Of a stretch of 11,067 bases of DNA, positions 5,336 through 11,067 are shown piece by piece (the first letter of the stretch is position 1; each line of letters opens with the position of its first letter). Origin of the DNA: Clostridiales bacterium (GTDB lineage Bacteria; Bacillota; Clostridia; Oscillospirales; Oscillospiraceae); the NCBI GenBank assembly GCA_020861055.1, contig JAJBTD010000089.1, positions 1 to 11,067 of the forward strand. Direction: 5' to 3'. The notes below the pieces were generated by a model, which saw only the letters and a program-made list of their open reading frames with translations, made no database searches and was not told the DNA's origin. The position numbers and the translations under genes were made by a program.

Positions 5336-6142
5336 ATGTGTGAATTGGAGCGCAAGCTGCGCATTGTCGTCAAGGTGGGCACCTCCAGCCTGACCCGTGT
5401 GGACGGGAGCCGGAACCTGCGGAACATGGACCTGCTGGCCAGGGTGCTATCCGACCTGAAGGGGATGGGGCACGAGATCATCCTCGTCTCCTCCGGGGCC
5501 ATCGGCATGGGGGCGGGCAAGCTGGGCATGACCGCCCGGCCCAGCCAGCTGCGGATGAAGCAGGCCGCCGCCGCCGTGGGCCAGTGCGAGATGATGCACC
5601 TGTACGACAAATTCTTCGGGGAGTACGGCCAGACGGTGGCCCAGGTGCTGCTCACCGATGACGACGTGAAGGACCCCTTCCGTCAGGCCCACCTCTCCGG
5701 CACCTTCGCCGCCCTGCTGGGGCTGGGGGTCATCCCGGTGGTCAACGAGAACGACTCCGTCTCCGCCGCCGAGATCGAGACCGGCGACCGGAAGGTGCTG
5801 GGGGACAACGACACCCTCTCCGCCATCGTGGCGGGGCTGTGCCGGGCGGACCTGCTCGTCATCCTCAGCGACATCGACGGCCTGTATGACAGCGACCCCC
5901 GGCAAAACCCGGAGGCAAAGCTCATCTCCCGTGTCACGGAGATCGACGAGTCCATCTACGACATGGCGGGAGGGGTCGGCTCCCGTTGGGGCACCGGCGG
6001 GATGGTCACCAAGCTGGAGGCCGCGCGGGTGGCCAACCGGCTGGGCATCGACATGGTGCTCACCAACAGCAGCCGGATGGACGCCCTCTACGACATCGCG
6101 GAGGGGAAGGACGTGGGGACACGGTTCGTCGCCTCACGGTAA
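5336..6142 (+). CDS. proB: Glutamate 5-kinase (short form without PUA domain)
   Basis: Phosphorylates L-glutamate with ATP to gamma-glutamyl phosphate, the first committed step of proline synthesis. The product passes directly to ProA. The 268-residue protein is an amino-acid-kinase fold with KVGTSSLT (13-20), SSGAIGMGAGKLG (52-64), NENDSV (137-142), LGDNDTLSA (155-163), LSDIDGLYDSDP (177-188) and GTGGMVTKLEAA (219-230). It ends right after this domain at GTRFVASR, so it lacks the C-terminal PUA domain of the 367-residue E. coli enzyme. Short forms are common in clostridia. The start is ATG 5336 with GGAG (5322-5325) spaced 10 nt. It is the first gene of a rightward operon with proA 53 nt downstream. 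Proline feedback control is expected from the family but cannot be judged here. Confidence 0.95.
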   Translation: MCELERKLRIVVKVGTSSLTRVDGSRNLRNMDLLARVLSDLKGMGHEIILVSSGAIGMGAGKLGMTARPSQLRMKQAAAAVGQCEMMHLYDKFFGEYGQTVAQVLLTDDDVKDPFRQAHLSGTFAALLGLGVIPVVNENDSVSAAEIETGDRKVLGDNDTLSAIVAGLCRADLLVILSDIDGLYDSDPRQNPEAKLISRVTEIDESIYDMAGGVGSRWGTGGMVTKLEAARVANRLGIDMVLTNSSRMDALYDIAEGKDVGTRFVASR

Positions 6143-6195
6143 ACAACAGTATCGGGCATCACAATAACAGACATTACAATAAAGGAGGAACCGAT

Positions 6196-7443
6196 ATGAC
6201 ACCCATTGAATTACAGGGGCAGGCCGCAAAGTCCGCCTCCCGTGTGCTGGCGGTGGCCAGCACCGGACTGAAAAACGCCGCTCTGGAGGCCATCGCTCAG
6301 GCGCTGCTGGCCCACACCGACGACATTCTCGCCGCCAACGCCCAGGACATGGCGGCGGTAAAGGCCTCCGGCATGAGCGTCAGTCTTCAGGACCGGCTGG
6401 CCCTGAACGAAGGGCGCATCCGGGGCATGGCGGAGGGCGCCCGCCAGGTCGCCGCCCTGCCCGACCCCATCGGCGCCGTCACAAGGGAGAGCGTCCGGCC
6501 CAACGGCCTGCGTATCGCCCGCCGCCGGGTGCCCCTGGGGGTCATCGGCATCATCTATGAGGCCCGGCCCAACGTCACGGTGGACGCCGCCGCCCTCTGC
6601 CTCAAGTCCGGCAACGCCGTCATCCTCCGGGGCGGCAAGGAGGCGTTCCACTCCAACCAGGCTCTCACCGAGATCATGCGCGCCGCCCTGGCCGACGCGG
6701 GCCTCCCCGCCGACTCGGTGGCGCTGGTGCAGGACACCACCCGTGCCAGCAGCACCGAGCTGATGAACCTCACCGAGTATCTGGACGTGCTCATCCCCAG
6801 AGGGGGCCGGGGCTTGATCCGGGCGGTGGCCGCCAACGCCAGCGTCCCGGTCATCCGCACCGGGGAGGGCGTGTGCCACACCTATGTAGACCGGGCCGCC
6901 GACCTGGAGATGGCCTGCCGCATCGTCCAGAACGCCAAATGCTCCCGCCCCTCCGTCTGCAACGCCATGGAGTGCCTGCTGGTGGACAGCGCCGTCGCCG
7001 GGGAGTTCCTCCCCATGATGGTTCCTTATCTGGACGAGTACCATGTGGAGCTGCGCTGTGACGAGCGGGGCAAGGCCATTCTGGGCGACCGGGCCGTGGC
7101 CGCCACAGAGGAGGACTGGGACACCGAGTACGGCGACTATATCCTGGCCGTCCGGGTAGTGGACGGCGTGCAGGAGGCCATTGACTTCTGCAACCTCCAC
7201 GGCACCGGCCACAGCGAGGCCATCGTCACCGACAGCTACTCCGCCGCTCAGAAGTTCCTGGACGAGGTGGACGCCGCCGCCGTCTATGTCAACGCCTCCA
7301 CCCGTTTCACCGACGGCGGGGAGTTCGGCCTGGGGGCGGAGATCGGCATCTCCACCCAGAAGATGCACGCCCGCGGCCCCATGGGCCTGGAGGAGCTGAC
7401 CTCCAGCAAGTTCGTCGTCTACGGCGACGGGCAGATCCGTTGA
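6196..7443 (+). CDS. proA: Glutamate-5-semialdehyde dehydrogenase (gamma-glutamyl phosphate reductase)
   Basis: Reduces gamma-glutamyl phosphate with NADPH to glutamate-5-semialdehyde, which cyclises to pyrroline-5-carboxylate, the second step of proline synthesis. The 415-residue product is of normal length. It shows VPLGVIGIIYEARPNVTVDAAA with the downstream LKSGNAVILRGGKEA cofactor region, IPRGGRGLI, and the active-site segment NAKCSRPSVCNAME with the predicted catalytic Cys255. The C-terminal ALDH-like motifs TRFTDGGEFGLGAEIGIST and KMHARGPMGLEELTS are also present. ATG 6196 is chosen because a full AAAGGAGG (6181-6188) sits 7 nt upstream. The frame is open further 5' but that part overlaps proB. 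The stop overlaps the mnmE start as TGATG. Confidence 0.97.
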   Translation: MTPIELQGQAAKSASRVLAVASTGLKNAALEAIAQALLAHTDDILAANAQDMAAVKASGMSVSLQDRLALNEGRIRGMAEGARQVAALPDPIGAVTRESVRPNGLRIARRRVPLGVIGIIYEARPNVTVDAAALCLKSGNAVILRGGKEAFHSNQALTEIMRAALADAGLPADSVALVQDTTRASSTELMNLTEYLDVLIPRGGRGLIRAVAANASVPVIRTGEGVCHTYVDRAADLEMACRIVQNAKCSRPSVCNAMECLLVDSAVAGEFLPMMVPYLDEYHVELRCDERGKAILGDRAVAATEEDWDTEYGDYILAVRVVDGVQEAIDFCNLHGTGHSEAIVTDSYSAAQKFLDEVDAAAVYVNASTRFTDGGEFGLGAEIGISTQKMHARGPMGLEELTSSKFVVYGDGQIR

Positions 7444-8813
7444 TGAATACAGCCTCTTCCCCGGACACCATCGCCGCCGTCGCCACCGCTCCGGGAGCCA
7501 GTGCCATCGGCATCCTCCGGCTCTCCGGGCCGGAGGCGGTCTCCGCCGTCTCCGCCTGCTTTCGCCCGGCGTCCGGGAAGGCCCTCACCGACTATCCCCC
7601 CAACCGGCTGGTGCTGGGGACGCTGCTGGACGGGGACGGGGCCATGCTGGACCAGTGCATGGCCACCTACGCCCTGGCCCCCCACAGCTACACCGGGGAG
7701 GACACCGCGGAGCTGCAATGTCACGGCTCCCCGGCGGTGCTCTCCGCCGGGCTGGAGCAGCTCTTTCGCCACGGGGCGAGACAGGCGGGGCCGGGAGAGT
7801 TCACGAAACGGGCCTTTCTCAACGGCCAGATGGACCTGATCCAGGCGGAGGCGGTGGCCGACCTCATCGACGCCCAGACCCCCGACGCCGCCCGGAACGC
7901 CGCCGGTCAGCTGGGCCGGGCCATGACGGAGAAGATACAGGCGGTGGCGGACGGGCTCATCGACCTGCTGGCACACTTCCATGTGGTGCTGGACTACCCG
8001 GACGAGGATTTAGACCCCCTGGAGACGGCGGAGATCGAGGCGACTCTGTCCCGCTCGGAGGCCGCTCTCCGGCAGATCGGGGCCACCTACCGCCGGGGAC
8101 GGCAGCTCACCCAGGGGGTGCCCTGCGCCATTGTGGGGCGGCCCAACGCGGGCAAGTCCTCCCTGCTCAACGCCCTGCTGGGCTATGACCGGGCCATCGT
8201 CACCCCCATCCCCGGCACCACCAGGGACACGGTGGAGGAGCGGTGCGTCCTGGGAGGCGTTCTCCTCCGGCTGGTGGACACCGCCGGACTGCGGGACACC
8301 GCCGACCCGGTGGAGCGGCTGGGCGTGGCCCGGAGCCGGGCGGCTCTGGACGAGGCGGAGCTGGCCCTGGTGCTGCTGGACGGCAGCGAGGAATTGACCG
8401 AGGAGGACAGGGCCCTGCTGGCCCTCTCGGAGCAGTGTCCCCACCGGCTGGTGCTGGTGAGCAAGTCCGACCTGCCCACTGTTTTGACCCTTCCGGACGG
8501 GCTGGAGGCGATCACCGTCAGCTCGGTCACCGGCCAGGGGCTGGAGACGCTGGAGGAAGCCGTCCGCGCCCTCTTTGCCGGTCACACCCCCCGTCAGGGG
8601 GAGCTGCTCACCAACGCCCGCCAGGCGGAGGCCATCCGCCGGGCGGCGGACAGTCTGGCGGGGGCGAGACAGGCCCTGGAGCTGGGTCTGCCCCCGGACG
8701 CCGTCCTGTCCGACGCGGAGGCGGCCCTGTCCGCCCTGAACGAAGTCACCGGACAGTCCGTCACCGAGGACGTGACCCGGCGCATCTTCCAGCGGTTCTG
8801 TGTGGGAAAATGA
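7443..8813 (+). CDS. mnmE: tRNA modification GTPase MnmE (TrmE)
   Basis: With MnmG it adds the carboxymethylaminomethyl or aminomethyl group to C5 of wobble uridine 34, using methylene-THF and GTP hydrolysis. The 456-residue protein has the N-terminal folate-binding domain (DTIAAVATAPGASAIGILRLSG, GEDTAELQCHGSPAVL, GPGEFTKRAFLNGQMDLIQAEA). A helical domain follows, then a Ras-like G domain with G1 GRPNAGKSS (232-240), G2 GTTRD (258-262), G3 DTAG (279-282) and G4 at 340-343. The end is FQRFCVGK, the C-[IVLF]-GK motif that is essential in this family. The G4 element reads SKSD instead of NKxD. ATG 7443 overlaps the proA stop (TGATG); an in-frame TTG at 7440 is less likely. It is the last gene of the operon. 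mnmG is not in the window. Confidence 0.97.
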   Translation: MNTASSPDTIAAVATAPGASAIGILRLSGPEAVSAVSACFRPASGKALTDYPPNRLVLGTLLDGDGAMLDQCMATYALAPHSYTGEDTAELQCHGSPAVLSAGLEQLFRHGARQAGPGEFTKRAFLNGQMDLIQAEAVADLIDAQTPDAARNAAGQLGRAMTEKIQAVADGLIDLLAHFHVVLDYPDEDLDPLETAEIEATLSRSEAALRQIGATYRRGRQLTQGVPCAIVGRPNAGKSSLLNALLGYDRAIVTPIPGTTRDTVEERCVLGGVLLRLVDTAGLRDTADPVERLGVARSRAALDEAELALVLLDGSEELTEEDRALLALSEQCPHRLVLVSKSDLPTVLTLPDGLEAITVSSVTGQGLETLEEAVRALFAGHTPRQGELLTNARQAEAIRRAADSLAGARQALELGLPPDAVLSDAEAALSALNEVTGQSVTEDVTRRIFQRFCVGK

Positions 8814-8840
8814 CGCCGTTTCCGCCTATCAAACGAAACT

Positions 8841-8890
8841 CCCGCCTCCGGCGGCCGTAAGGTCACGCCGGAGGCGGGGTTTTTGTTTTT
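8841..8890 (+). terminator. Intrinsic terminator after mnmE
   Basis: CCCGCCTCCGGCG (8841-8853) and CGCCGGAGGCGGG (8866-8878) form a perfect 13-bp stem with a 12-nt loop, followed by G and TTTTTGTTTTT (8880-8890). It begins 28 nt after the mnmE stop. The facing acetyltransferase gene ends at 8895, and on the minus strand the stem is followed by AGTTTCGTTTG, so it may also end that transcript with lower efficiency. Confidence 0.9.
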
Positions 8891-8894
8891 CCTG

Positions 8895-9428
8895 TCATTT
8901 TGCTCTCTTCCGCCACTCCTCCGCCGTCAGGCAGCTGACGTAGGAGAGGTGGGGACGGCGCTCGGTGGGCGGCTCGGTGTGGTGGGGACGGAAGCCCAGC
9001 TTTTCCTGCACCCGGCGGGAGCGCTCGTTGCCCTCAAAATAGCCGCACCAGACCGTTTTCAGCCCCTTATGCCCAAAGCCATACTCCAGCAGCGCCTCCG
9101 CCGCCTCGGTGATGTAGCCTCTGCCCCAGAAGGGGACGCCCACCCAGTAGCCCAGCTCCGCGTCCCGGAGACTGGGGACGGAGCGGGCGTCGGAACAGGG
9201 CATCAGCTCGATGCAGCCCACCGGCTCGTCCGTCTCCCTGGGGACGACGGCAAAGCACAGGGGGCCGCAGAGCACCCTGCGGATGGTGTCCCGGCTGTCG
9301 GCTACGCCGGTATGGGGCGGGAAGCCCGTCCAGCGTCCGATCTCCGGGTCGCTGGCGCAGCGGAACAGGGCAGGGGCGTCGCTCTCCTCCCAGTAGCGCA
9401 GGAGGAGCCGGGGCGTCTCCAGGGTCAT
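8895..9428 (-). CDS. GNAT-family N-acetyltransferase, RimJ/RimL-like
   Basis: Predicted to transfer an acetyl group from acetyl-CoA to an amine; the substrate is unknown. The 177-residue product starts with ETPRLLLRYWEESDAPALF, the usual opening of RimJ/RimL-type acetyltransferases. It has the acetyl-CoA-binding motif in LGYWVGVPFWGRGYITEAAEA (about 92-112) and the C-terminal NERSRRVQEKLGF. I prefer ATG 9428 to the in-frame GTG at 9437 because AAGGAG lies 8 nt before the ATG and runs directly into the GTG. Only 27 nt separate it from the proS stop, so the two are probably co-transcribed, although no functional link is obvious. Ribosomal protein acetylation, antibiotic or toxin modification, and small-molecule acetylation are all possible. 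Confidence 0.85.
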   Translation of the reverse strand: MTLETPRLLLRYWEESDAPALFRCASDPEIGRWTGFPPHTGVADSRDTIRRVLCGPLCFAVVPRETDEPVGCIELMPCSDARSVPSLRDAELGYWVGVPFWGRGYITEAAEALLEYGFGHKGLKTVWCGYFEGNERSRRVQEKLGFRPHHTEPPTERRPHLSYVSCLTAEEWRKRAK

Positions 9429-9455
9429 GGAGGTCACTCCTTCCCGTCGGGCAGC

Positions 9456-10895
9456 TCAGTAGGCCACGCCCCAGACCACCATCTTCTTGGCGGGCTTGCC
9501 GCAGACGGGGCAGACCTCCCCCAGCTGCTCCTGCTCGAAGGGGATGCACCGGCTGGAGACCCCCGCCAGCTCCTTCATGGCGATCTCGCAGGCCTCGTCC
9601 CCGCACCACATGGTCTTGGCAAAGCAGGTGTGTTTTTCCATGGCGGCCTTCACGTCCTCCACCGAGGTGAAGGCGAAGGTGTTGCTCTCCATCCGCTGTT
9701 TGGCGGACTCGTAGAGGTTGTCGTGGACCTCGGTGAGCAGAGACTGCACCTTTTCCTCCAGCTGCTCCAGGGGGACGAAGTACTTCTCCCCGGTGTCCCG
9801 GCGGGCGATGACGCACTGGTTCTTCTCCATGTCCTTGGGGCCGATTTCCACCCGGAGGGGGACCCCCTTCATCTCATACTCCGCGTACTTCCAGCCGTTG
9901 GACTGGTCGGAGTCGTCGGTCTTGACCCGCAGGCCCAGGGCCTTGATGCGCTGTTCCAGCGCGTAGGCGGCGTCCAGCACGCCCGGCTTGTGCTGGGCCA
10001 CGGGGATGACGATCACCTGGATGGGGGCGACGGCGGGGGGCAGCACCAGGCCGTTGTCGTCCCCGTGGGTCATAATGATCGCCCCGATGAGCCGGGTGGA
10101 GGCCCCCCAGGAGGTCTGGTAGGGGTACTGCAACGTGTTGTCCCGCCCGGCGAAGGTCACGTCGTAGGCGCGGGAGAACTTGTCCCCAAAGTAGTGGCTG
10201 GTGCCGGACTGGAGGGCCTTGCCGTCCTTCATCATGGCCTCGATGGTGTAGGTGGCCTCCGCACCGGCGAACTTCTCCTTGTCCGTCTTGCGGCCCTTGA
10301 GCACCGGCATGGCCAGGGCGTCCCGGCAGAAGTCAGCGTAGCAGTTGAGCTGCTGCTCCGTCTCCGCCTGGGCCTCCTCCGCCGTCTCGTGGATGGTGTG
10401 GCCCTCCTGCCACCAGAACTCACGGGAGCGGAGGAAGGGCCGGGTGCTCTTCTCCCAGCGCACCACGGAGCACCACTGGTTATACTTCATGGGCAGCTCC
10501 CGCCAGGAGTGGAGGGTGTGCGCCCAGTGGTCGCAGAACATCGTCTCGGAGGTGGGACGGATGGCCATCCGCTCCTCCAGCTGGTCGCTGCCGCCCATGG
10601 TGACCCAGGCGGCCTCCGGGGCGAAGCCCTCCACCAGCTCGCCCTCCTTTTTCAGCAGGCTCTCCGGGATGAGCACCGGCATGGCCACGTTCTCATGTCC
10701 CGTCTCCTTGAACTTGCCGTCCAGGATGCGGGTGATATTCTCCCAGATGGCGTAGCCGTAGGGCCGCAGGATCATAAAGCCCTTGACGCTGGCGTAGTCC
10801 ACCAGCTCCGCCTTCAGGCAGATGTCGGTATACCACTGGGCGAAATCCTCGCTCATGGAGGTGATCGCCTTCACCTGTTTCTGATTCTTTGCCAT
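9456..10895 (-). CDS. proS: Prolyl-tRNA synthetase, archaeal/eukaryotic-type with C-terminal zinc site
   Basis: Charges tRNA-Pro with proline using ATP, in the cytosol as a class II dimer. The 479-residue size, the absence of the INS editing insertion and the C-terminal cysteine cluster place it in the ProS type 3 (archaeal/eukaryotic-like) group seen in Thermus and many clostridia. Visible are RPTSET (113-118), the motif 2 region VVRWEKSTRPFLRSREFWWQ (144-163), GTSHYFGD (231-238) and motif 3 GASTRLIGAIIMTHGDDNG (264-282). The anticodon-binding domain starts near IQVIVIPVAQHKPG. Cys431, Cys436, Cys462 and Cys465 have the 5-26-3 spacing of the Thermus zinc ligands. ATG 10895 is chosen over the in-frame GTG 10919, because GAGGAG lies 8 nt before the ATG and family members begin at this point. 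Confidence 0.96.
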   Translation of the reverse strand: MAKNQKQVKAITSMSEDFAQWYTDICLKAELVDYASVKGFMILRPYGYAIWENITRILDGKFKETGHENVAMPVLIPESLLKKEGELVEGFAPEAAWVTMGGSDQLEERMAIRPTSETMFCDHWAHTLHSWRELPMKYNQWCSVVRWEKSTRPFLRSREFWWQEGHTIHETAEEAQAETEQQLNCYADFCRDALAMPVLKGRKTDKEKFAGAEATYTIEAMMKDGKALQSGTSHYFGDKFSRAYDVTFAGRDNTLQYPYQTSWGASTRLIGAIIMTHGDDNGLVLPPAVAPIQVIVIPVAQHKPGVLDAAYALEQRIKALGLRVKTDDSDQSNGWKYAEYEMKGVPLRVEIGPKDMEKNQCVIARRDTGEKYFVPLEQLEEKVQSLLTEVHDNLYESAKQRMESNTFAFTSVEDVKAAMEKHTCFAKTMWCGDEACEIAMKELAGVSSRCIPFEQEQLGEVCPVCGKPAKKMVVWGVAY

Positions 10896-10914
10896 AGTCT
10901 CTTCTCCTCCGTAT

Positions 10915-10933
10915 CTCACCGCAGATCGGTGAG
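10915..10933 (-). repeat. Small hairpin in the proS leader
   Basis: CTCACC (10915-10920) and GGTGAG (10928-10933) form a 6-bp stem with a 7-nt loop. It lies between the predicted transcription start (about 10948) and the ribosome binding site of proS. The leader of about 53 nt is far too short for a T-box. The hairpin may stabilise the 5' end; no further role is visible. Confidence 0.35.
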
Positions 10934-10940
10934 GAATCGT

Positions 10941-10989
10941 AACGTCAGCAACTCATTTTAATCCATGGGCCGCGGGTTTGTCAACGTCA
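10941..10989. repeat. Direct repeat of AACGTCA flanking the proS promoter
   Basis: AACGTCA occurs at 10941-10947 and again at 10983-10989, 42 bp apart start to start (about four helical turns). One copy overlaps the -35 box and the other the predicted start of transcription. The spacing would suit cooperative binding by a regulator on one DNA face, but 7-bp repeats can be chance. Confidence 0.25.
10955..10984 (-). promoter_or_regulatory. Sigma-A promoter for proS and the acetyltransferase
   Basis: On the minus strand a perfect TTGACA (10984-10979) and TAAAAT (10960-10955, 5 of 6 to consensus) are spaced 18 bp. Transcription should start near 10948, 53 nt before the proS ATG. This is the best promoter match in the window, as expected for an essential gene. 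Confidence 0.75.
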
Positions 10990-11067
10990 TGATAGGCCGG
11001 GCGTGGGAAAATGTGTAGGTGTTACAATGATGCTTAACAGATAAGAGAAAAAAGAGTAGCGAATAGG
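10985..11067. other. Intergenic DNA at the right edge
   Basis: No coding frame can be supported here. A TG-T-TACAAT resembling an extended -10 (11020-11028, plus strand) has no -35. A purine-rich run (about 11042-11057) could be the start of a T-rich terminator tail on the minus strand for a gene beyond the window. Neither can be resolved. Confidence 0.3.

Noticed and set aside
6211..7368. A 385-codon minus-strand open frame opposite proA
   Set aside because: It is a shadow of proA, whose catalytic and cofactor motifs are all intact on the plus strand.
8883..10961. A 692-codon plus-strand open frame opposite the acetyltransferase and proS
   Set aside because: Its low-complexity composition and full overlap with two confident minus-strand genes, including all class II synthetase motifs, mark it as a GC-bias artefact.
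1..11067. Defence, toxin-antitoxin, phage, transposase, CRISPR or biosynthetic-cluster genes
   Set aside because: Every substantial gene is a recognised housekeeping or sporulation gene or a generic acetyltransferase, and no repeat array or integrase/transposase motif was seen. The window does not show evidence of a new multi-gene system.

Overview
The window is chromosomal DNA from a GC-rich, endospore-forming, low-redox Firmicute. The best guess from style alone is an Oscillospiraceae-type clostridium (Flavonifractor/Oscillibacter/Lawsonibacter-like). That rests on an intact sporulation regulator SpoIIID, clostridial-style glycolytic enzymes, a prolyl-tRNA synthetase of the archaeal/eukaryotic type, a glutamate 5-kinase lacking the PUA domain, strong G/C third-position preference and Firmicute-like AGGAG ribosome binding sites. 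The genus is inference; only a database comparison would settle it.

Layout. Positions 1-81 hold the tail of an unidentified gene. spoIIID (247-495, +) follows, and a perfect 12-bp terminator hairpin (about 518-555) separates it from a converging leftward cluster. That cluster, read right to left, is trmL (5065-4514), pgk (4517-3312), a 359-base spacer, tpiA (2952-2179) and gpmI (2100-580). It supplies three glycolytic enzymes: Pgk and GpmI act consecutively, and TpiA feeds the lower pathway. trmL and pgk overlap by ATGA and share a sigma-A-like promoter at 5095-5123. The pgk-tpiA spacer is the least ordinary stretch: a perfect 30-nt palindrome swallows the last codons and stop of pgk, next to a 10-bp hairpin and then a 13-bp GC hairpin.

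From 5260 rightward a divergent operon runs proB, proA, mnmE (5336-8813). It makes glutamate-5-semialdehyde for proline synthesis and the GTPase that modifies the tRNA wobble uridine. It ends in a classic terminator (8841-8890). Facing it on the minus strand are proS (10895-9456) and a RimJ/RimL-like N-acetyltransferase (9428-8895), driven by a near-consensus promoter at 10955-10984 with only a short leader.

The region is essentially housekeeping. I found no defence system, mobile element, CRISPR array, rRNA or tRNA. The observations worth a second look are non-coding: the palindrome pair at the end of pgk, dyads inside or over the trmL and proB promoters, and hairpins in the glycolytic cluster. 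There is also a non-canonical G4 motif in MnmE, and TrmL and MnmE, two enzymes known to act on the same wobble nucleotide of a leucine tRNA, lie on divergent transcripts.
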